Source: Betaproteobacteria bacterium | GTDB lineage: Bacteria; Pseudomonadota; Gammaproteobacteria; Burkholderiales; JACQAP01 | Direction: 5' to 3' | DNA: 64,000 bases | Assembly: GCA_016194905.1 (NCBI GenBank) | Contig: JACQAP010000016.1 | Coordinates: forward strand, 50,415-114,414 | Part shown: positions 52,613 to 61,695 of the stretch, piece by piece | Position numbering within the stretch: the stretch's first letter is position 1 | How the letters are laid out: each line of letters starts with the position of its first letter | The notes under the pieces: model-generated | What the model was told of the DNA's origin: nothing | The model's database searches: none | The model's input: the letters and a program-made list of their open reading frames with translations, nothing else | Made by a program: the position numbers and the translations under genes

Positions 52613-52813
52613 TGTGCTGACCTGGTTTCTATATAGTGTAATTTAGTCATCCTATAGCTAAAGACGTCTAGACGTCAAACAAATTGTGCGCGATTTGGTC
52701 CATGAAGAAATTCAAAAAGTACCGCGTTAGAAGATTCGTCGCTATTTCATTCTTTTCCCTCGATATACTGACCCTTTACTAGTCCTTCCATATATAAATA
52801 CGATAGAAAAGTC

Positions 52814-53581
52814 ATGAAAGATAATCTCGCCATTTATCCCAGCCTCAAGGACAAGGTCGTTTTCATCACCGGGGGAGGCTCCGGAATCGGTGCATCGATC
52901 GTGGAAGGTTTCGTGCGCCAGGGTGCGAAGGTGGGCTTCGTCGATATCGACGAGACGGCAAGTAGCGCGCTCGTTCAGAAACTCAAAGGCACCGGACCGG
53001 CGCCGCGATTTATCCGCTGCGATGTCCGCGACATCGAGCAACTGCGCACGACAATTAGAACGGTGCGGTCAGAGTTCGGCGACATCGGCATCCTGGTCAA
53101 CAATGCCGCTCACGACGATCGCCACTCGATCGAGAGCGTGACGGTCGAATTCTGGGACGAGCGCATTGCGGTCAACCTGCGCCATCAGTTCTTTGCGTCG
53201 CAAGCCGTCGTCGATCAGATGAAGCACCTGGGCGGCGGCTCGATCATCAATTTCGGTTCGATCTCCTGGATGACGGCGACCGGCGGCATGCCGGCCTATA
53301 CGACCAGCAAGGCTGCCATCCACGGCCTGACACGCGGACTGGCGCGTGACCTCGGACCGTTCAACATCCGCGCAAATACCGTCTCTCCCGGCTGGGTCAT
53401 GACCGAGCGCCAGCTCAAGATGTGGGTGACGCCGGAAGGCGAGAAACAGTTGGACCAATTGCAATGCCTGAAAGGCCGGCTGCAGCCCGAAGACCTCGCC
53501 AACATGGTGCTGTTCCTCGCGTCGGACGACGCGAAGATGATTACGTCGCAGAACTTCGTGGTCGATGCGGGGTGGACGTAA
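52814..53581 (+). CDS. SDR family oxidoreductase
   Basis: The 255-residue protein is a classical short-chain dehydrogenase. The cofactor motif TGGGSGIG is at about 19-26, NNAA near 95-98, a serine in GSISW near 147-151 and YTTSK near 160-164. The stretch AASVDI-type Asp after the second strand (DIDET near 45-49) favours NAD over NADP. It likely oxidises a sugar or sugar acid given the following lactonase and epimerase genes. Start ATG 52814 lies in an AT-rich leader. Confidence 0.92.
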   Translation: MKDNLAIYPSLKDKVVFITGGGSGIGASIVEGFVRQGAKVGFVDIDETASSALVQKLKGTGPAPRFIRCDVRDIEQLRTTIRTVRSEFGDIGILVNNAAHDDRHSIESVTVEFWDERIAVNLRHQFFASQAVVDQMKHLGGGSIINFGSISWMTATGGMPAYTTSKAAIHGLTRGLARDLGPFNIRANTVSPGWVMTERQLKMWVTPEGEKQLDQLQCLKGRLQPEDLANMVLFLASDDAKMITSQNFVVDAGWT

Positions 53582-53583
53582 GA

Positions 53584-53675
53584 TAGGGGCTAGGGACTAG
53601 TGGCTAGAGACTAGAGAGAAGCAAAAAGGCGCGAAGCTCCACCACTAGCCGCTAACCCCTATTCCCTAGCCCCTG
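53584..53675. repeat. Inverted repeat of CTAGCCCCTA words
   Basis: TAGGGGCTAGGGACTAGTGG on the left (from 53584) and CCACTAGCCGCTAACCCCTA on the right (from 53642) are inverted, imperfect copies with a short spacer. They separate the SDR and SMP-30 genes. Confidence 0.8.
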
Positions 53676-53692
53676 ATGTTAAGGTCAACGCC

Positions 53693-54571
53693 GTGACCGA
53701 AACGAGACCCCGTTGTATCTGGCCTGCTGGTGCGCTGCTCGGCGAAGGGCCGATGTGGTCGGCTCGCGATAAGGCGGTGTACTGGGTCGACATCAAGGGC
53801 CAGCTTCTGCATCGCCTTGCACTGGCGGACGAGTCGAAAAAAAGCTGGCCGATGCCGGAGCGCATCGGTTGGGTCGTCGAGCGCAGCGATCGGCCGGGCT
53901 TCGTCGCCGGGTTCAAGTCGGGCTTCGCGTTCCTCACGCTCGATCCGGTAACTATCACGCCGATCGGCAATCCGGATGCCGGCCATCCCGGCAATCGCCT
54001 GAACGATGCCAAGGCCGACCTGCAGGGCAGGATCTGGGCCGGCTCCATGGACGACGAAGAAGTCGCGGCATCGGGGAGCCTCTACCGGCTTGCTGCGGAT
54101 TTGCGCTGGCAGACAATCGACAGCGGTTATCGCGTCACCAACGGCCCGGCATTCAACGTCGACAGCAGCCGGATGTTCCACACCGACAGCGCGCTTCGGC
54201 GCATTTATGTTTTCGATGTGAGTGTCGAGGGCGCGATCTCGAACAAGCGGTTGTTTCTGCAGTTCGAGACCGGCCATGGCTACCCCGACGGCATGACCAC
54301 CGATGCGGAAGATCATTTGTGGGTCGCGCACTGGGGCGGCTCGCGTGTCAGCCGCTTCCGACCCGACGGCAGCTTCGATCGGTCCATTTACTTGCCGGCA
54401 TCCCAGATAACCAGTTGCGTATTCGCAGGCGATAAGCTCGACCGTCTGTTCGTGACGTCCGCCTCGATCGGTCTGAGCAAAGAGCAACTTGCCTCCGAAC
54501 CGCTGGCCGGATCGTTGTTCGAGGTCGAACCCGGCTGCACCGGATTGCCGACACGGCAATTCCACGGCTAG
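53693..54571 (+). CDS. SMP-30/gluconolactonase family protein
   Basis: The 292-residue beta-propeller lactonase starts at GTG 53693. The metal-binding E18 is in ALLGEGPMW. Further ligand-type residues lie in RLNDAKADLQGRIWAGS near 101-117 and DGMTTDAEDHLWVAHW near 201-216. It hydrolyses a sugar lactone, the product of an aldose dehydrogenase such as the SDR upstream or the aldo/keto reductase downstream. It converges with the aldose epimerase gene, with a four-base overlap. Confidence 0.9.
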   Translation: MTETRPRCIWPAGALLGEGPMWSARDKAVYWVDIKGQLLHRLALADESKKSWPMPERIGWVVERSDRPGFVAGFKSGFAFLTLDPVTITPIGNPDAGHPGNRLNDAKADLQGRIWAGSMDDEEVAASGSLYRLAADLRWQTIDSGYRVTNGPAFNVDSSRMFHTDSALRRIYVFDVSVEGAISNKRLFLQFETGHGYPDGMTTDAEDHLWVAHWGGSRVSRFRPDGSFDRSIYLPASQITSCVFAGDKLDRLFVTSASIGLSKEQLASEPLAGSLFEVEPGCTGLPTRQFHG

Positions 54572-55470
54572 GCGCCGAAGTCGGGTTCGAAGCGGCAACG
54601 GCCCGTGAATGTTGCGCCAGGCGATAGCACCATACCGCCAATCTGCGCGGAGCCGAGATGCCCGAGGTTGAGCCAGTCCACCGTATTGCTGACCGGTTCG
54701 ACGCACAGGAACTCGCGCGAGGGCGGGGTGAAAACCACCAGGTAGGACAACGGCGATTCGGCGGTCATGCGCAGGCGCCGTCCCGTCTCCGGCCAGCGCA
54801 TCGTGGCCACGTGCTTCCAGCCGATGAAGTTGTTGTCGAGCGTCACCGACGCCATTTTCAGTTCGCGCGCAAGCGACTCGACCGTCTCGTTGCGGGTGAG
54901 CCGGACCGGCATGTCGTTATCCACTTCCCACATCTGCGAAACCTCCGCGTGCAACGTCATGCCAGGGGTGTAGGGAAAGTAGGGGTGCTGGCCGATACCC
55001 AGCGGCATCGCCAGCGTGTCCGTATTGCTGACGAGGAGTTCCACCGCGAGGCTGCGCGGCGTCAGCGCGAAGTGCTGCTCGGCACGATAGGCGAACGGCC
55101 AGTCTCCGCGTTCATGCTCCAGCACGATGCTCGCGGAAGCGGCATCGTGGCCGGTGATCCTCCAGGGAAGCTTCCAGGCGTTGCCGTGGATGGCGTGCGG
55201 CGAGCTGCCGAAGTTGCGCGGCAGCGAGATGTGGCGTCCGGCGAAAACGAAGCGCCCGTCGCGCACGCGGCCGCTGAACGGCACCAGCGGAAAGCTCGCC
55301 ATCATCTGCGGATTGCCCTCGGCGAGTCCCTCGGGGCTGGCGGGCCGCATCCACTCGACGGTCTGATTTTTCTCCTTGCTGTAGAAGCGCGCAATGGAGC
55401 CGCCGATCCCGGGCGCGATGTCGAGGTGCAACGCTCCCGCAGAGATGCTGATGACCGACTTTGTTTTCAT
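54568..55470 (-). CDS. Aldose 1-epimerase family protein
   Basis: The 300-residue protein is a galactose-mutarotase-like beta-sandwich. The first block IAPGIGGSIARFYS is near 17-30, the catalytic-type HAIHGNAWK near 85-93 and H near 161 in GIGQHPYFPYTP. It interconverts anomers of a free sugar before oxidation. ATG 55470 overlaps the amidohydrolase stop by four bases, so the two are co-translated; the longer frame upstream is not coding. Confidence 0.88.
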   Translation of the reverse strand: MKTKSVISISAGALHLDIAPGIGGSIARFYSKEKNQTVEWMRPASPEGLAEGNPQMMASFPLVPFSGRVRDGRFVFAGRHISLPRNFGSSPHAIHGNAWKLPWRITGHDAASASIVLEHERGDWPFAYRAEQHFALTPRSLAVELLVSNTDTLAMPLGIGQHPYFPYTPGMTLHAEVSQMWEVDNDMPVRLTRNETVESLARELKMASVTLDNNFIGWKHVATMRWPETGRRLRMTAESPLSYLVVFTPPSREFLCVEPVSNTVDWLNLGHLGSAQIGGMVLSPGATFTGRCRFEPDFGA

Positions 55471-56318
55471 GCTGGCCTCATCGGCAGTCGATAGAAGCGA
55501 ATCGCGTTGTCGTTCATGACCGCCATTTGATCGGCGGCGGAGTGCGAAGCGATGAATTGCTTCGCCGCCGCCAGCCAGCCGGGGTAATCCGCGTTGACCA
55601 GCATGACCGGCCAGTCGCTGCCCCATACGATGCGCTCCACGCCGAAACATTCGACCAGGTGTTCAGCATAGCGACGCAGGTCGTCGGGCTTCCATCCCGG
55701 GCGGGCTTCGGTCACGAGACCGGAAAGCTTGCAGTACGCCTGGGTTTCGCGCGCGATGCGGCGCATTTCGTCGGCCCAGGGTTGCCACATTCCGCCGGCG
55801 ATATCCGGTTTGGCCCCATGATCGACGATGGCACGCAGATCCGGATGACGCAAGAGCAGCGCGAGCACGGCCTTGAGATGCGGCGGCCGCACCAACAGAT
55901 CGAACGACAGGTCTTGCTCGATGACGATACGCAACGCCGGTGCGAGCTTCGGCTGCAACACCCACTCGACGTCGGCGATTTCCTGCAGCATCGGACGGAT
56001 GCTGCGCAGGAGCGGATCCTGCGCCAGATCGTGCAATACGTCGGGCGCGTTCGCCGCCGCCATGTCGATCCAGCCGACCACACCCTTGATCAATCCGCCG
56101 CTGGCGCGCGCCTGGCCGAGCAGCCAGCGCGTCTCAGTCACGGTCTGCGCTGCTTGCACGACAACACTGCCGGCGATGCCGTTTGCGGCGGCGAGCGCGC
56201 GGTAGTCCTCGACCAGGTAGTCCCGCTCGATCGGTGTCACGGCGGGATTGCTGCCGTCGCCGATCCAGCCGTAGTCGGCGCGGGACAGTTTCCACAGGTG
56301 ATGATGGGCATCGATCAC
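55467..56318 (-). CDS. Amidohydrolase, L-fuconolactonase-like
   Basis: The 283-residue TIM-barrel protein starts MIDAHHHLW, with the metal-type HxH pair at 5-7, and shows VIEQD and VDHGAKP blocks and the C-terminal VWGSDWPVM near 221-229 with the last aspartate. This is the fuconolactonase/2-pyrone-4,6-dicarboxylate hydrolase group of amidohydrolase 2. It probably opens a sugar lactone. It leads the epimerase gene in an operon. Confidence 0.88.
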   Translation of the reverse strand: MIDAHHHLWKLSRADYGWIGDGSNPAVTPIERDYLVEDYRALAAANGIAGSVVVQAAQTVTETRWLLGQARASGGLIKGVVGWIDMAAANAPDVLHDLAQDPLLRSIRPMLQEIADVEWVLQPKLAPALRIVIEQDLSFDLLVRPPHLKAVLALLLRHPDLRAIVDHGAKPDIAGGMWQPWADEMRRIARETQAYCKLSGLVTEARPGWKPDDLRRYAEHLVECFGVERIVWGSDWPVMLVNADYPGWLAAAKQFIASHSAADQMAVMNDNAIRFYRLPMRPA

Positions 56319-56331
56319 GGCTTCTATTCGA

Positions 56332-57342
56332 TCACGGTGTCGGCGCCTGCGCGTCCATCAAGCCCGCCGATTTCAGTTCGCGCCAGAGTTCCGCGGGAAC
56401 CGGGGTGCGCAGCATGCGCAGGTTCTCGTTCAGTTCGGCTGCGTTGCTGGTGCCGGGAATGACGCTGGCGACGCAGGAATGATGCAGCGGGAACTGCAGG
56501 GCGGCGGCCTTCAGCGCCACGCCGTGAGCCGCGCAGATTTTTTCGATCGCGGCGACTTTCGTCAGCACGTCCGCCGGCGCGGGCGCGTAATTGAACCAGG
56601 CGTTTTTCACCGCTCCGCTGGCGAGGATGCCGGAGTTGTAAGGCCCGCCGAGAACGATGCCGATGCCGCGCTTCTCGCACAGCGGCAAAAAGGATTTCAG
56701 CGATTCCTGTTCGAGCAGCGTATAGCGGCCCGCCAGCAGGAAGCAATCGAAGTCGCCGGCCTCGGCGAACGCCTGGCACGCCTCCCATTCGTTCAGTCCG
56801 CAGCCGATCGCCTTGACCACGCCCTGTTCGCGCAGTGACAGCACGGCCTTGTAGGCGCCCGCCATTGCCTCCCTGAACACTTCCGGAAACCGTTCGCCCT
56901 GGTTGCGGCGATCGACGTCGTGGATCAGCAGGATGTCGAGGCGGTCCGTGCCGAGGCGGTTCAGGCTGTCCTCGAACGAGCGCATGGCGCCGTCGTAGCT
57001 GTAGTCGCTGAAGCGCGCAAAGGCGACGATGTCGCGGAACAAGCCGGCCCCGGTCGGCTTGCCGAATGCCGGCCGCAGGCGCCAGCCCACCTTGGAGGAC
57101 ACGATGACGCCAGTATCCGCGAACATGCGCAGGCCGCCGCCCAACCGCAGTTCGGACAGGCCGTGTCCGTACAATGGCGCGGTGTCGTAGTAGCGCATCC
57201 CGGCGGCGTATGCCGCGGACAGGGTATCGATCACGCTTCGCTCGGACATGGCAACATACATGTTGCCAAGGCCGGTGCCGCCGAATCCGAGTACTGAGAG
57301 TTTCAGTCTCGAGCGGCCCAGGGTTTTGCGATCCAGCTCCAT
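56332..57342 (-). CDS. Aldo/keto reductase (sugar dehydrogenase type)
   Basis: The 336-residue protein is a TIM-barrel aldo/keto reductase. The catalytic set is visible: D and Y in MRYYDTAPLYGHG near 48-60, K in VSSKVG near 83-88 and H in LLIHDVD near 129-135. It resembles D-threo-aldose (L-fucose) 1-dehydrogenases, which yield lactones. It lies 13 bases upstream of the amidohydrolase gene, giving a likely dehydrogenase-lactonase-epimerase operon. The start at 57342 removes a non-coding extension. Confidence 0.9.
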   Translation of the reverse strand: MELDRKTLGRSRLKLSVLGFGGTGLGNMYVAMSERSVIDTLSAAYAAGMRYYDTAPLYGHGLSELRLGGGLRMFADTGVIVSSKVGWRLRPAFGKPTGAGLFRDIVAFARFSDYSYDGAMRSFEDSLNRLGTDRLDILLIHDVDRRNQGERFPEVFREAMAGAYKAVLSLREQGVVKAIGCGLNEWEACQAFAEAGDFDCFLLAGRYTLLEQESLKSFLPLCEKRGIGIVLGGPYNSGILASGAVKNAWFNYAPAPADVLTKVAAIEKICAAHGVALKAAALQFPLHHSCVASVIPGTSNAAELNENLRMLRTPVPAELWRELKSAGLMDAQAPTP

Positions 57343-57507
57343 GCGTCCCCTCCGTGAGCCAATGCCGGAGGATGTTAGCACGCAAGGTTGTGCGTCCCCG
57401 TGCCGGTTTTTTTGCAGCGCAACCTGAAAATGCGCTTGCTCCGGGGCGGGCAACTGGGCGATGCTAGCCGGCGCACTCAGAACAAAAAATCTGGAGGAAC
57501 TGCTGCG

Positions 57508-57942
57508 ATGCTGAAGAACATCGATCCGCTGTTGTCGCCGGAATTGCTGTCCACGCTGCGGGCGATGGGGCATGGCGACGAACTGGCGATCGTCGATGCC
57601 AACTATCCCGCAGTGTCGAGCGGGCGGCCGGTGATCCGCGCCGATGGTTCGCAGGTGACGGCCGTGGCAGCCGCGGTGCTCTCCCTCATGCCGCTGGACG
57701 AGTTCGTCCCGTGCGCCGCCTTCCACATGCAGGTGGTGGATAATCCGAACGGCCAGATGCCGATCTTCGACGAGTTCCGTTCGCTATTGCGCAAACACGA
57801 ACCGAAGATTGCGAAACTCGAAGGCATCGAGCGCTTTGCGTTCTACGAGCGGGTAAGGAATTGTTTCGCGGTGGTCGCCACGGGCGAGCGCCGGCTCTAC
57901 GGCAATCTGATCCTGAAAAAAGGCATCGTCCGGCCCGCCTGA
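57508..57942 (+). CDS. RbsD/FucU family sugar mutarotase
   Basis: The 144-residue protein has the family motif GHGDELAIVDANYP at 21-34, with His22 and Asp24 as the catalytic-type pair, and the C-terminal YGNLILKKG. It speeds interconversion of pyranose/furanose or anomers of ribose or fucose. CTGGAGGA precedes the start. It stands ten bases before the sugar ABC transporter genes, so it handles the imported sugar. Confidence 0.93.
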   Translation: MLKNIDPLLSPELLSTLRAMGHGDELAIVDANYPAVSSGRPVIRADGSQVTAVAAAVLSLMPLDEFVPCAAFHMQVVDNPNGQMPIFDEFRSLLRKHEPKIAKLEGIERFAFYERVRNCFAVVATGERRLYGNLILKKGIVRPA

Positions 57943-57952
57943 GAGGAGAACC

Positions 57953-58693
57953 GTGCGCCTGTTCGAGCTGCGTGGGATTTCCAAGAATTTCGGCGCCATC
58001 CAGGCGCTGACCGAAGTCGATCTGAAGATCGACGCCGGCGAGGTGCTCGGTCTGATGGGCGACAACGGCGCCGGCAAATCCACGCTCATCAAGATCATGG
58101 CCGGCAACTTCCTGCCTTCGAGCGGGGAGATCTGGCTGAAGGGCGCGAAAGTCGAATTTCACAACCCGGTCGACGCGCGCAGGAAAGGCATAGAGGTCGT
58201 TTACCAGGACCTCGCGCTGTGCGACAACCTCACTGCGGCGGAGAACGTTTTCCTCGGCCGCGAGGCCAAGCGCAAGATCGGCCCGTTCAGCTTCATCCAC
58301 TATGCGGCCATGTTCCGCGAAGCCGCGCGCCACTTCGCCGAGCTGAAATCGGAGACGCGCCCGCGCGACCTGGTCAAACAAATGTCCGGCGGCCAGCGCC
58401 AGGCCGTGGCGATCGCACGCACGCGGCTGTCGAATCCGGACATCGTGTTGATGGACGAGCCGACCGCGGCGATCAGCGTGCGCCAGGTCGCCGAGGTGCT
58501 GGATCTGATACGACGGCTGCGCGACCAGAACGTCGCCGTCATCCTGATCAGCCATCGCATGCCGGACGTGTTCGCGGTATGCGACCACGTCTCGGTGATG
58601 CGCCGTGGCAAAGTCGTCGCCGACAAGCCGATCAAGCAGACTTCCCCGGAGGAAGTCACCGGCCTGATCACCGGTGCCATCGAAACTGCCTGA
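57953..58693 (+). CDS. Sugar ABC transporter ATP-binding protein
   Basis: The 246-residue ATPase has a single nucleotide-binding domain: Walker A GDNGAGKS at 36-43, signature MSGGQ near 144-148 and Walker B LMDEPTAAI near 166-174. RbsA-type sugar ATPases are fused dimers of about 500 residues, so this is the short FrcA-like form that works as a homodimer. It energises uptake with the permease and binding protein encoded next. It starts at GTG 57953 with GAGAGGAG upstream. Confidence 0.94.
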   Translation: MRLFELRGISKNFGAIQALTEVDLKIDAGEVLGLMGDNGAGKSTLIKIMAGNFLPSSGEIWLKGAKVEFHNPVDARRKGIEVVYQDLALCDNLTAAENVFLGREAKRKIGPFSFIHYAAMFREAARHFAELKSETRPRDLVKQMSGGQRQAVAIARTRLSNPDIVLMDEPTAAISVRQVAEVLDLIRRLRDQNVAVILISHRMPDVFAVCDHVSVMRRGKVVADKPIKQTSPEEVTGLITGAIETA

Positions 58694-58707
58694 CGCCGAG
58701 GACGCCG

Positions 58708-59700
58708 ATGAGTGTCGCGCTGGAAGAAATCGCGCAAAAGAGGGAGAAGGGCCCGCTGCGGCAGATGGTCGGCAGCCAGCCCTTCTGGGTGACGATCGCG
58801 CTCGCGCTGATCTGCCTGGTGATGTCGCAGGTGTCGGACGTCTTCTTCACCGAGGACAACTTCTTCAATGTCACGCGCAACTTCGCGTTCATAGGCATCA
58901 TCGCGATGGGCATGACCGCCGTCATCATCACCGGCGGCATCGATCTTTCGGTCGGCTCCATCGTCGGACTGTCGGGCATCGTGACCGGACTGGTACTCAA
59001 TGCCGGACATTCCTTGTTGGCCGGGATCGTTGCCGGCCTGCTGACCGCGCTGTTTTGCGGCCTGGTCAACGGCATCCTGATCGCCTACGTGCGGCTGTCG
59101 TCCTTCATCGTCACGCTGGGCATGTTCGGCATCGCGCGCAGCCTGGCCCAGGTGCTGTCAGAGAACCACATGATTTACGAGTTCGGTCCGGACGAGAAAC
59201 TGTTCTTCGAGCTCGGCGGCGGCACGATTTACGGCTTCGCCAATCCGTTCATCCTGCTGATCGTGCTGATCGTCGTGTTCATGATCGTGTTCCGCTACAC
59301 GACATGGGGGCGCTGGGTGTTCGCGCTTGGCGGCAACGAGAATGCCGCGCGGCTGACCGGGGTGCCGGTGAACCGCATGAAGCTGTCGGTGTACATGCTC
59401 TCCGCGCTGATGGCGGGAATCTCGGCGGTTTTGCTGGTCGGCTGGCAGGGCGCGGCGATCAACGCCATGGGCACGGGTTACGAATTGCGCGTGATAGCGT
59501 CGTCGGTGATCGGCGGCGCGGATCTGATGGGCGGGGCCGGAGGTGCTTACGGCGCATTCATCGGTGCGGCCCTGATCGAAGTGATCCGGAACAGTTTGCT
59601 TCTGGCCGGTGTGGATGCAAACTGGGAAGGTACGTTCGTAGGTCTGTTCATTGTGTTTGCTGTGTTGTTGAGTAAATTACGTGGGATGCGCTCGGGGTGA
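58708..59700 (+). CDS. Sugar ABC transporter permease (RbsC/FrcC-like)
   Basis: The 330-residue inner membrane protein has about nine hydrophobic helices and the family signature ITGGIDLSVGSIVGLSGI near 74-91, with GGNENAARLTGVPV near 210-223. It belongs to the BPD_transp_2 family of ribose/fructose/inositol importers. The start at ATG 58708 is supported by the preceding GCCGAGGA; a longer frame overlaps the ATPase gene. Confidence 0.94.
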   Translation: MSVALEEIAQKREKGPLRQMVGSQPFWVTIALALICLVMSQVSDVFFTEDNFFNVTRNFAFIGIIAMGMTAVIITGGIDLSVGSIVGLSGIVTGLVLNAGHSLLAGIVAGLLTALFCGLVNGILIAYVRLSSFIVTLGMFGIARSLAQVLSENHMIYEFGPDEKLFFELGGGTIYGFANPFILLIVLIVVFMIVFRYTTWGRWVFALGGNENAARLTGVPVNRMKLSVYMLSALMAGISAVLLVGWQGAAINAMGTGYELRVIASSVIGGADLMGGAGGAYGAFIGAALIEVIRNSLLLAGVDANWEGTFVGLFIVFAVLLSKLRGMRSG

Positions 59701-59734
59701 TAGCCCGGGCCGATAACGACATGAGGAGGAACTG

Positions 59735-60742
59735 ATGAAAAAGACGTTGATTGTGGCGGCAATGGCGGGGCTGTTCGGCCTGCCGGGTCTCGCCGGTGCG
59801 GCGGATGGCAAGCTGGTGTTCGCGCTGGTTCCGAAAAACATGAACAACCCGTTCTTCGACCAGGCGCGCGACGGCTGCAAGAAGGCCGAGAAGGAAATGG
59901 CCGGCAAGGTCGAGTGCATGTACATCGGCCCGGGCGAGCACGGCGGCGGCGAAGAGCAGGTCCAGGTCGTGCAGGATCTGATCACCAAGAAGGTCGACGG
60001 CATCGCGGTGGCGCCTTCCAACGCGCCGGCGATGGCCAAGGCGCTGGAGCGCGCCAAAACGGCCGGCATCCCGGTGATTACCTGGGACTCCGACCTGCTG
60101 GACAAGGACAAGGGACTGCGCGCCGCCTATGTCGGCACCAAGAATTACGACATCGGCGTGAACCTGGCGAAGATCGCGATGAAGCTCAAGCCCAAGGGCG
60201 GCACCATTTGCATCCAGTCCGGTGGCCCCGCGGCGGCGAACCATAACGAGCGCATGAAAGGCATCCGCGACACCATCGTCGGAAAAGTCAGCAACACGCC
60301 GCCGCCCGGAGACCGCCTGACCGGACAGAACGGCTGGAAGGAAGTGGATGGCTGCCCGCTGTACACCAACGACGATTTCCCGCTGTCGGTGAAGCAGCTC
60401 GGCGAAATCCTGGCCAAGTATCCCGACCTCACGGCTTTCGTGCCGACCGGCGGATTCCCGCAGTTCGTGCCGCAGGCCTACCGGCAGGCGGTGGAAAAGA
60501 ACATGGACCGCATCAAGAGCAAGAAGACCATCCTCGTGGTGGCCGATACGCTGCCGGTGCAGATGGACTTGATGAAGGCCGGGTACAGCCATGGCCAGGT
60601 CGGCCAGCGCCCGTTCGACATGGGCTACAAGGCGATGAGCATCCTGAAGGACCTCAAGGAGAAGAAGAAAGTCGCCGATCCGATCTACACCGGCCTGGAT
60701 GTGTGCGAGCCGGAAACCGCGGCGACCTGCATCGCCAAGTAA
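59735..60742 (+). CDS. Periplasmic sugar-binding protein
   Basis: The 335-residue protein has a signal peptide (MKKTLIVAAMAGLFGLPGLAGAA, cleavage after about 22) and a mature peripla_BP_4-type domain starting KLVFALVPKNMNNPFFDQ. It captures a sugar or cyclitol in the periplasm for the permease upstream. Aromatic and Asp residues suited to a sugar (for example WDSD near 111) are present. A strong terminator closes the ABC operon. Confidence 0.94.
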   Translation: MKKTLIVAAMAGLFGLPGLAGAADGKLVFALVPKNMNNPFFDQARDGCKKAEKEMAGKVECMYIGPGEHGGGEEQVQVVQDLITKKVDGIAVAPSNAPAMAKALERAKTAGIPVITWDSDLLDKDKGLRAAYVGTKNYDIGVNLAKIAMKLKPKGGTICIQSGGPAAANHNERMKGIRDTIVGKVSNTPPPGDRLTGQNGWKEVDGCPLYTNDDFPLSVKQLGEILAKYPDLTAFVPTGGFPQFVPQAYRQAVEKNMDRIKSKKTILVVADTLPVQMDLMKAGYSHGQVGQRPFDMGYKAMSILKDLKEKKKVADPIYTGLDVCEPETAATCIAK

Positions 60743-60762
60743 TCGCGAGCTTCGGCATCAGG

Positions 60763-60794
60763 CGGCCACCGCAAAAGCGGTGGCCGTTTTTTTT
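60763..60794 (+). terminator. Rho-independent terminator of the sugar ABC operon
   Basis: CGGCCACCGC pairs perfectly with GCGGTGGCCG around AAAA, followed by eight T. Confidence 0.95.
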
Positions 60795-61693
60795 CAGCGC
60801 TCCAGCGCACGCTTGAGTTCGGACAGGTGGCGGAAACCCATCTGCGCGTACTGATAGCTCGGCGCGCGCGCCGGATCCTGCTCGGCTTCGACCACCAGCC
60901 AGCCGCGATAGCCGTGGTCGTGCAGCAGCTTCAACAGCGACTTGAAATCGATATGACCGTCGCCGGGAACGGTGAACACGCCTTTCAAGACGGAATCCAG
61001 GAAGCTCCAGTCCTGCCTGCGCGCCGCGCGCGCCACGCCGGGGCGCACGTCCTTGCAGTGAACGTGGCAGACCCGCGCGATGTGTCGTTTCAACGTGTCG
61101 ACCGCGTCGCCGCCGGCGAAGGTGATGTGGCCGCTGTCGAACAGCAGGCCGACATCGGGACTGGTCAGCGACATGAGGCGGTCGACGTCCTCGACGGTTT
61201 CGACGTAGGCACCCATGTGGTGGTGATAGGCGAGGCGAACACCTTGCGACAACGTGTAACGGGCGAAAGCGTCGAGCTTTTTCGCATACTCGCGCCATTG
61301 CGCGTCGCCGGCGAACTGCGGGCGCCGCGATAGCGGAACCGCCTGTCTGCCCTGGATCGAATCGGCGACTTCGCCGTAGACCATCACGTTCGCGGCGTTC
61401 TTCGCCAGCAATTGCAGATGCGGGCCGACGGCCTGGATCTCCTGCTCGACGGAGCGGCGTGCCAGTTCGCCGGAATACCAGCCCGACACCAGTTCCACGC
61501 GGTATTGCGCCAACACCTTGCGCAGGGCTTCCGGTTCCCTCGGAAACTTGTTGCCGAGTTCGAAGCCGCGATAGCCGATCTCGCTGCCCTCGGACAGGAT
61601 GATTTCCAGCGGCGTGTCGCCGCCCAGTTCCGGCAGGTCGTCGTTGGCCCACGAGATCGGGTTGATTCCGATTTTCACGTCGAAGGCTTTCAT
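60794..61693 (-). CDS. IolE-like inosose dehydratase / sugar isomerase
   Basis: The 299-residue TIM-barrel protein matches 2-keto-myo-inositol dehydratase IolE: IGINPISWANDDLPELGG near 8-25, the GYRGFELGNKFP block near 40-51, and metal-type residues in YHHHMGAYVE near 153-162 and LFDSGHITFAGGD near 183-195. It would remove water from 2-keto-myo-inositol. The IolD gene is just upstream on the same strand. Other TIM-barrel isomerases are the alternative. The start is ATG 61693. Confidence 0.87.
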   Translation of the reverse strand: MKAFDVKIGINPISWANDDLPELGGDTPLEIILSEGSEIGYRGFELGNKFPREPEALRKVLAQYRVELVSGWYSGELARRSVEQEIQAVGPHLQLLAKNAANVMVYGEVADSIQGRQAVPLSRRPQFAGDAQWREYAKKLDAFARYTLSQGVRLAYHHHMGAYVETVEDVDRLMSLTSPDVGLLFDSGHITFAGGDAVDTLKRHIARVCHVHCKDVRPGVARAARRQDWSFLDSVLKGVFTVPGDGHIDFKSLLKLLHDHGYRGWLVVEAEQDPARAPSYQYAQMGFRHLSELKRALER

Positions 61694-61695
61694 GC

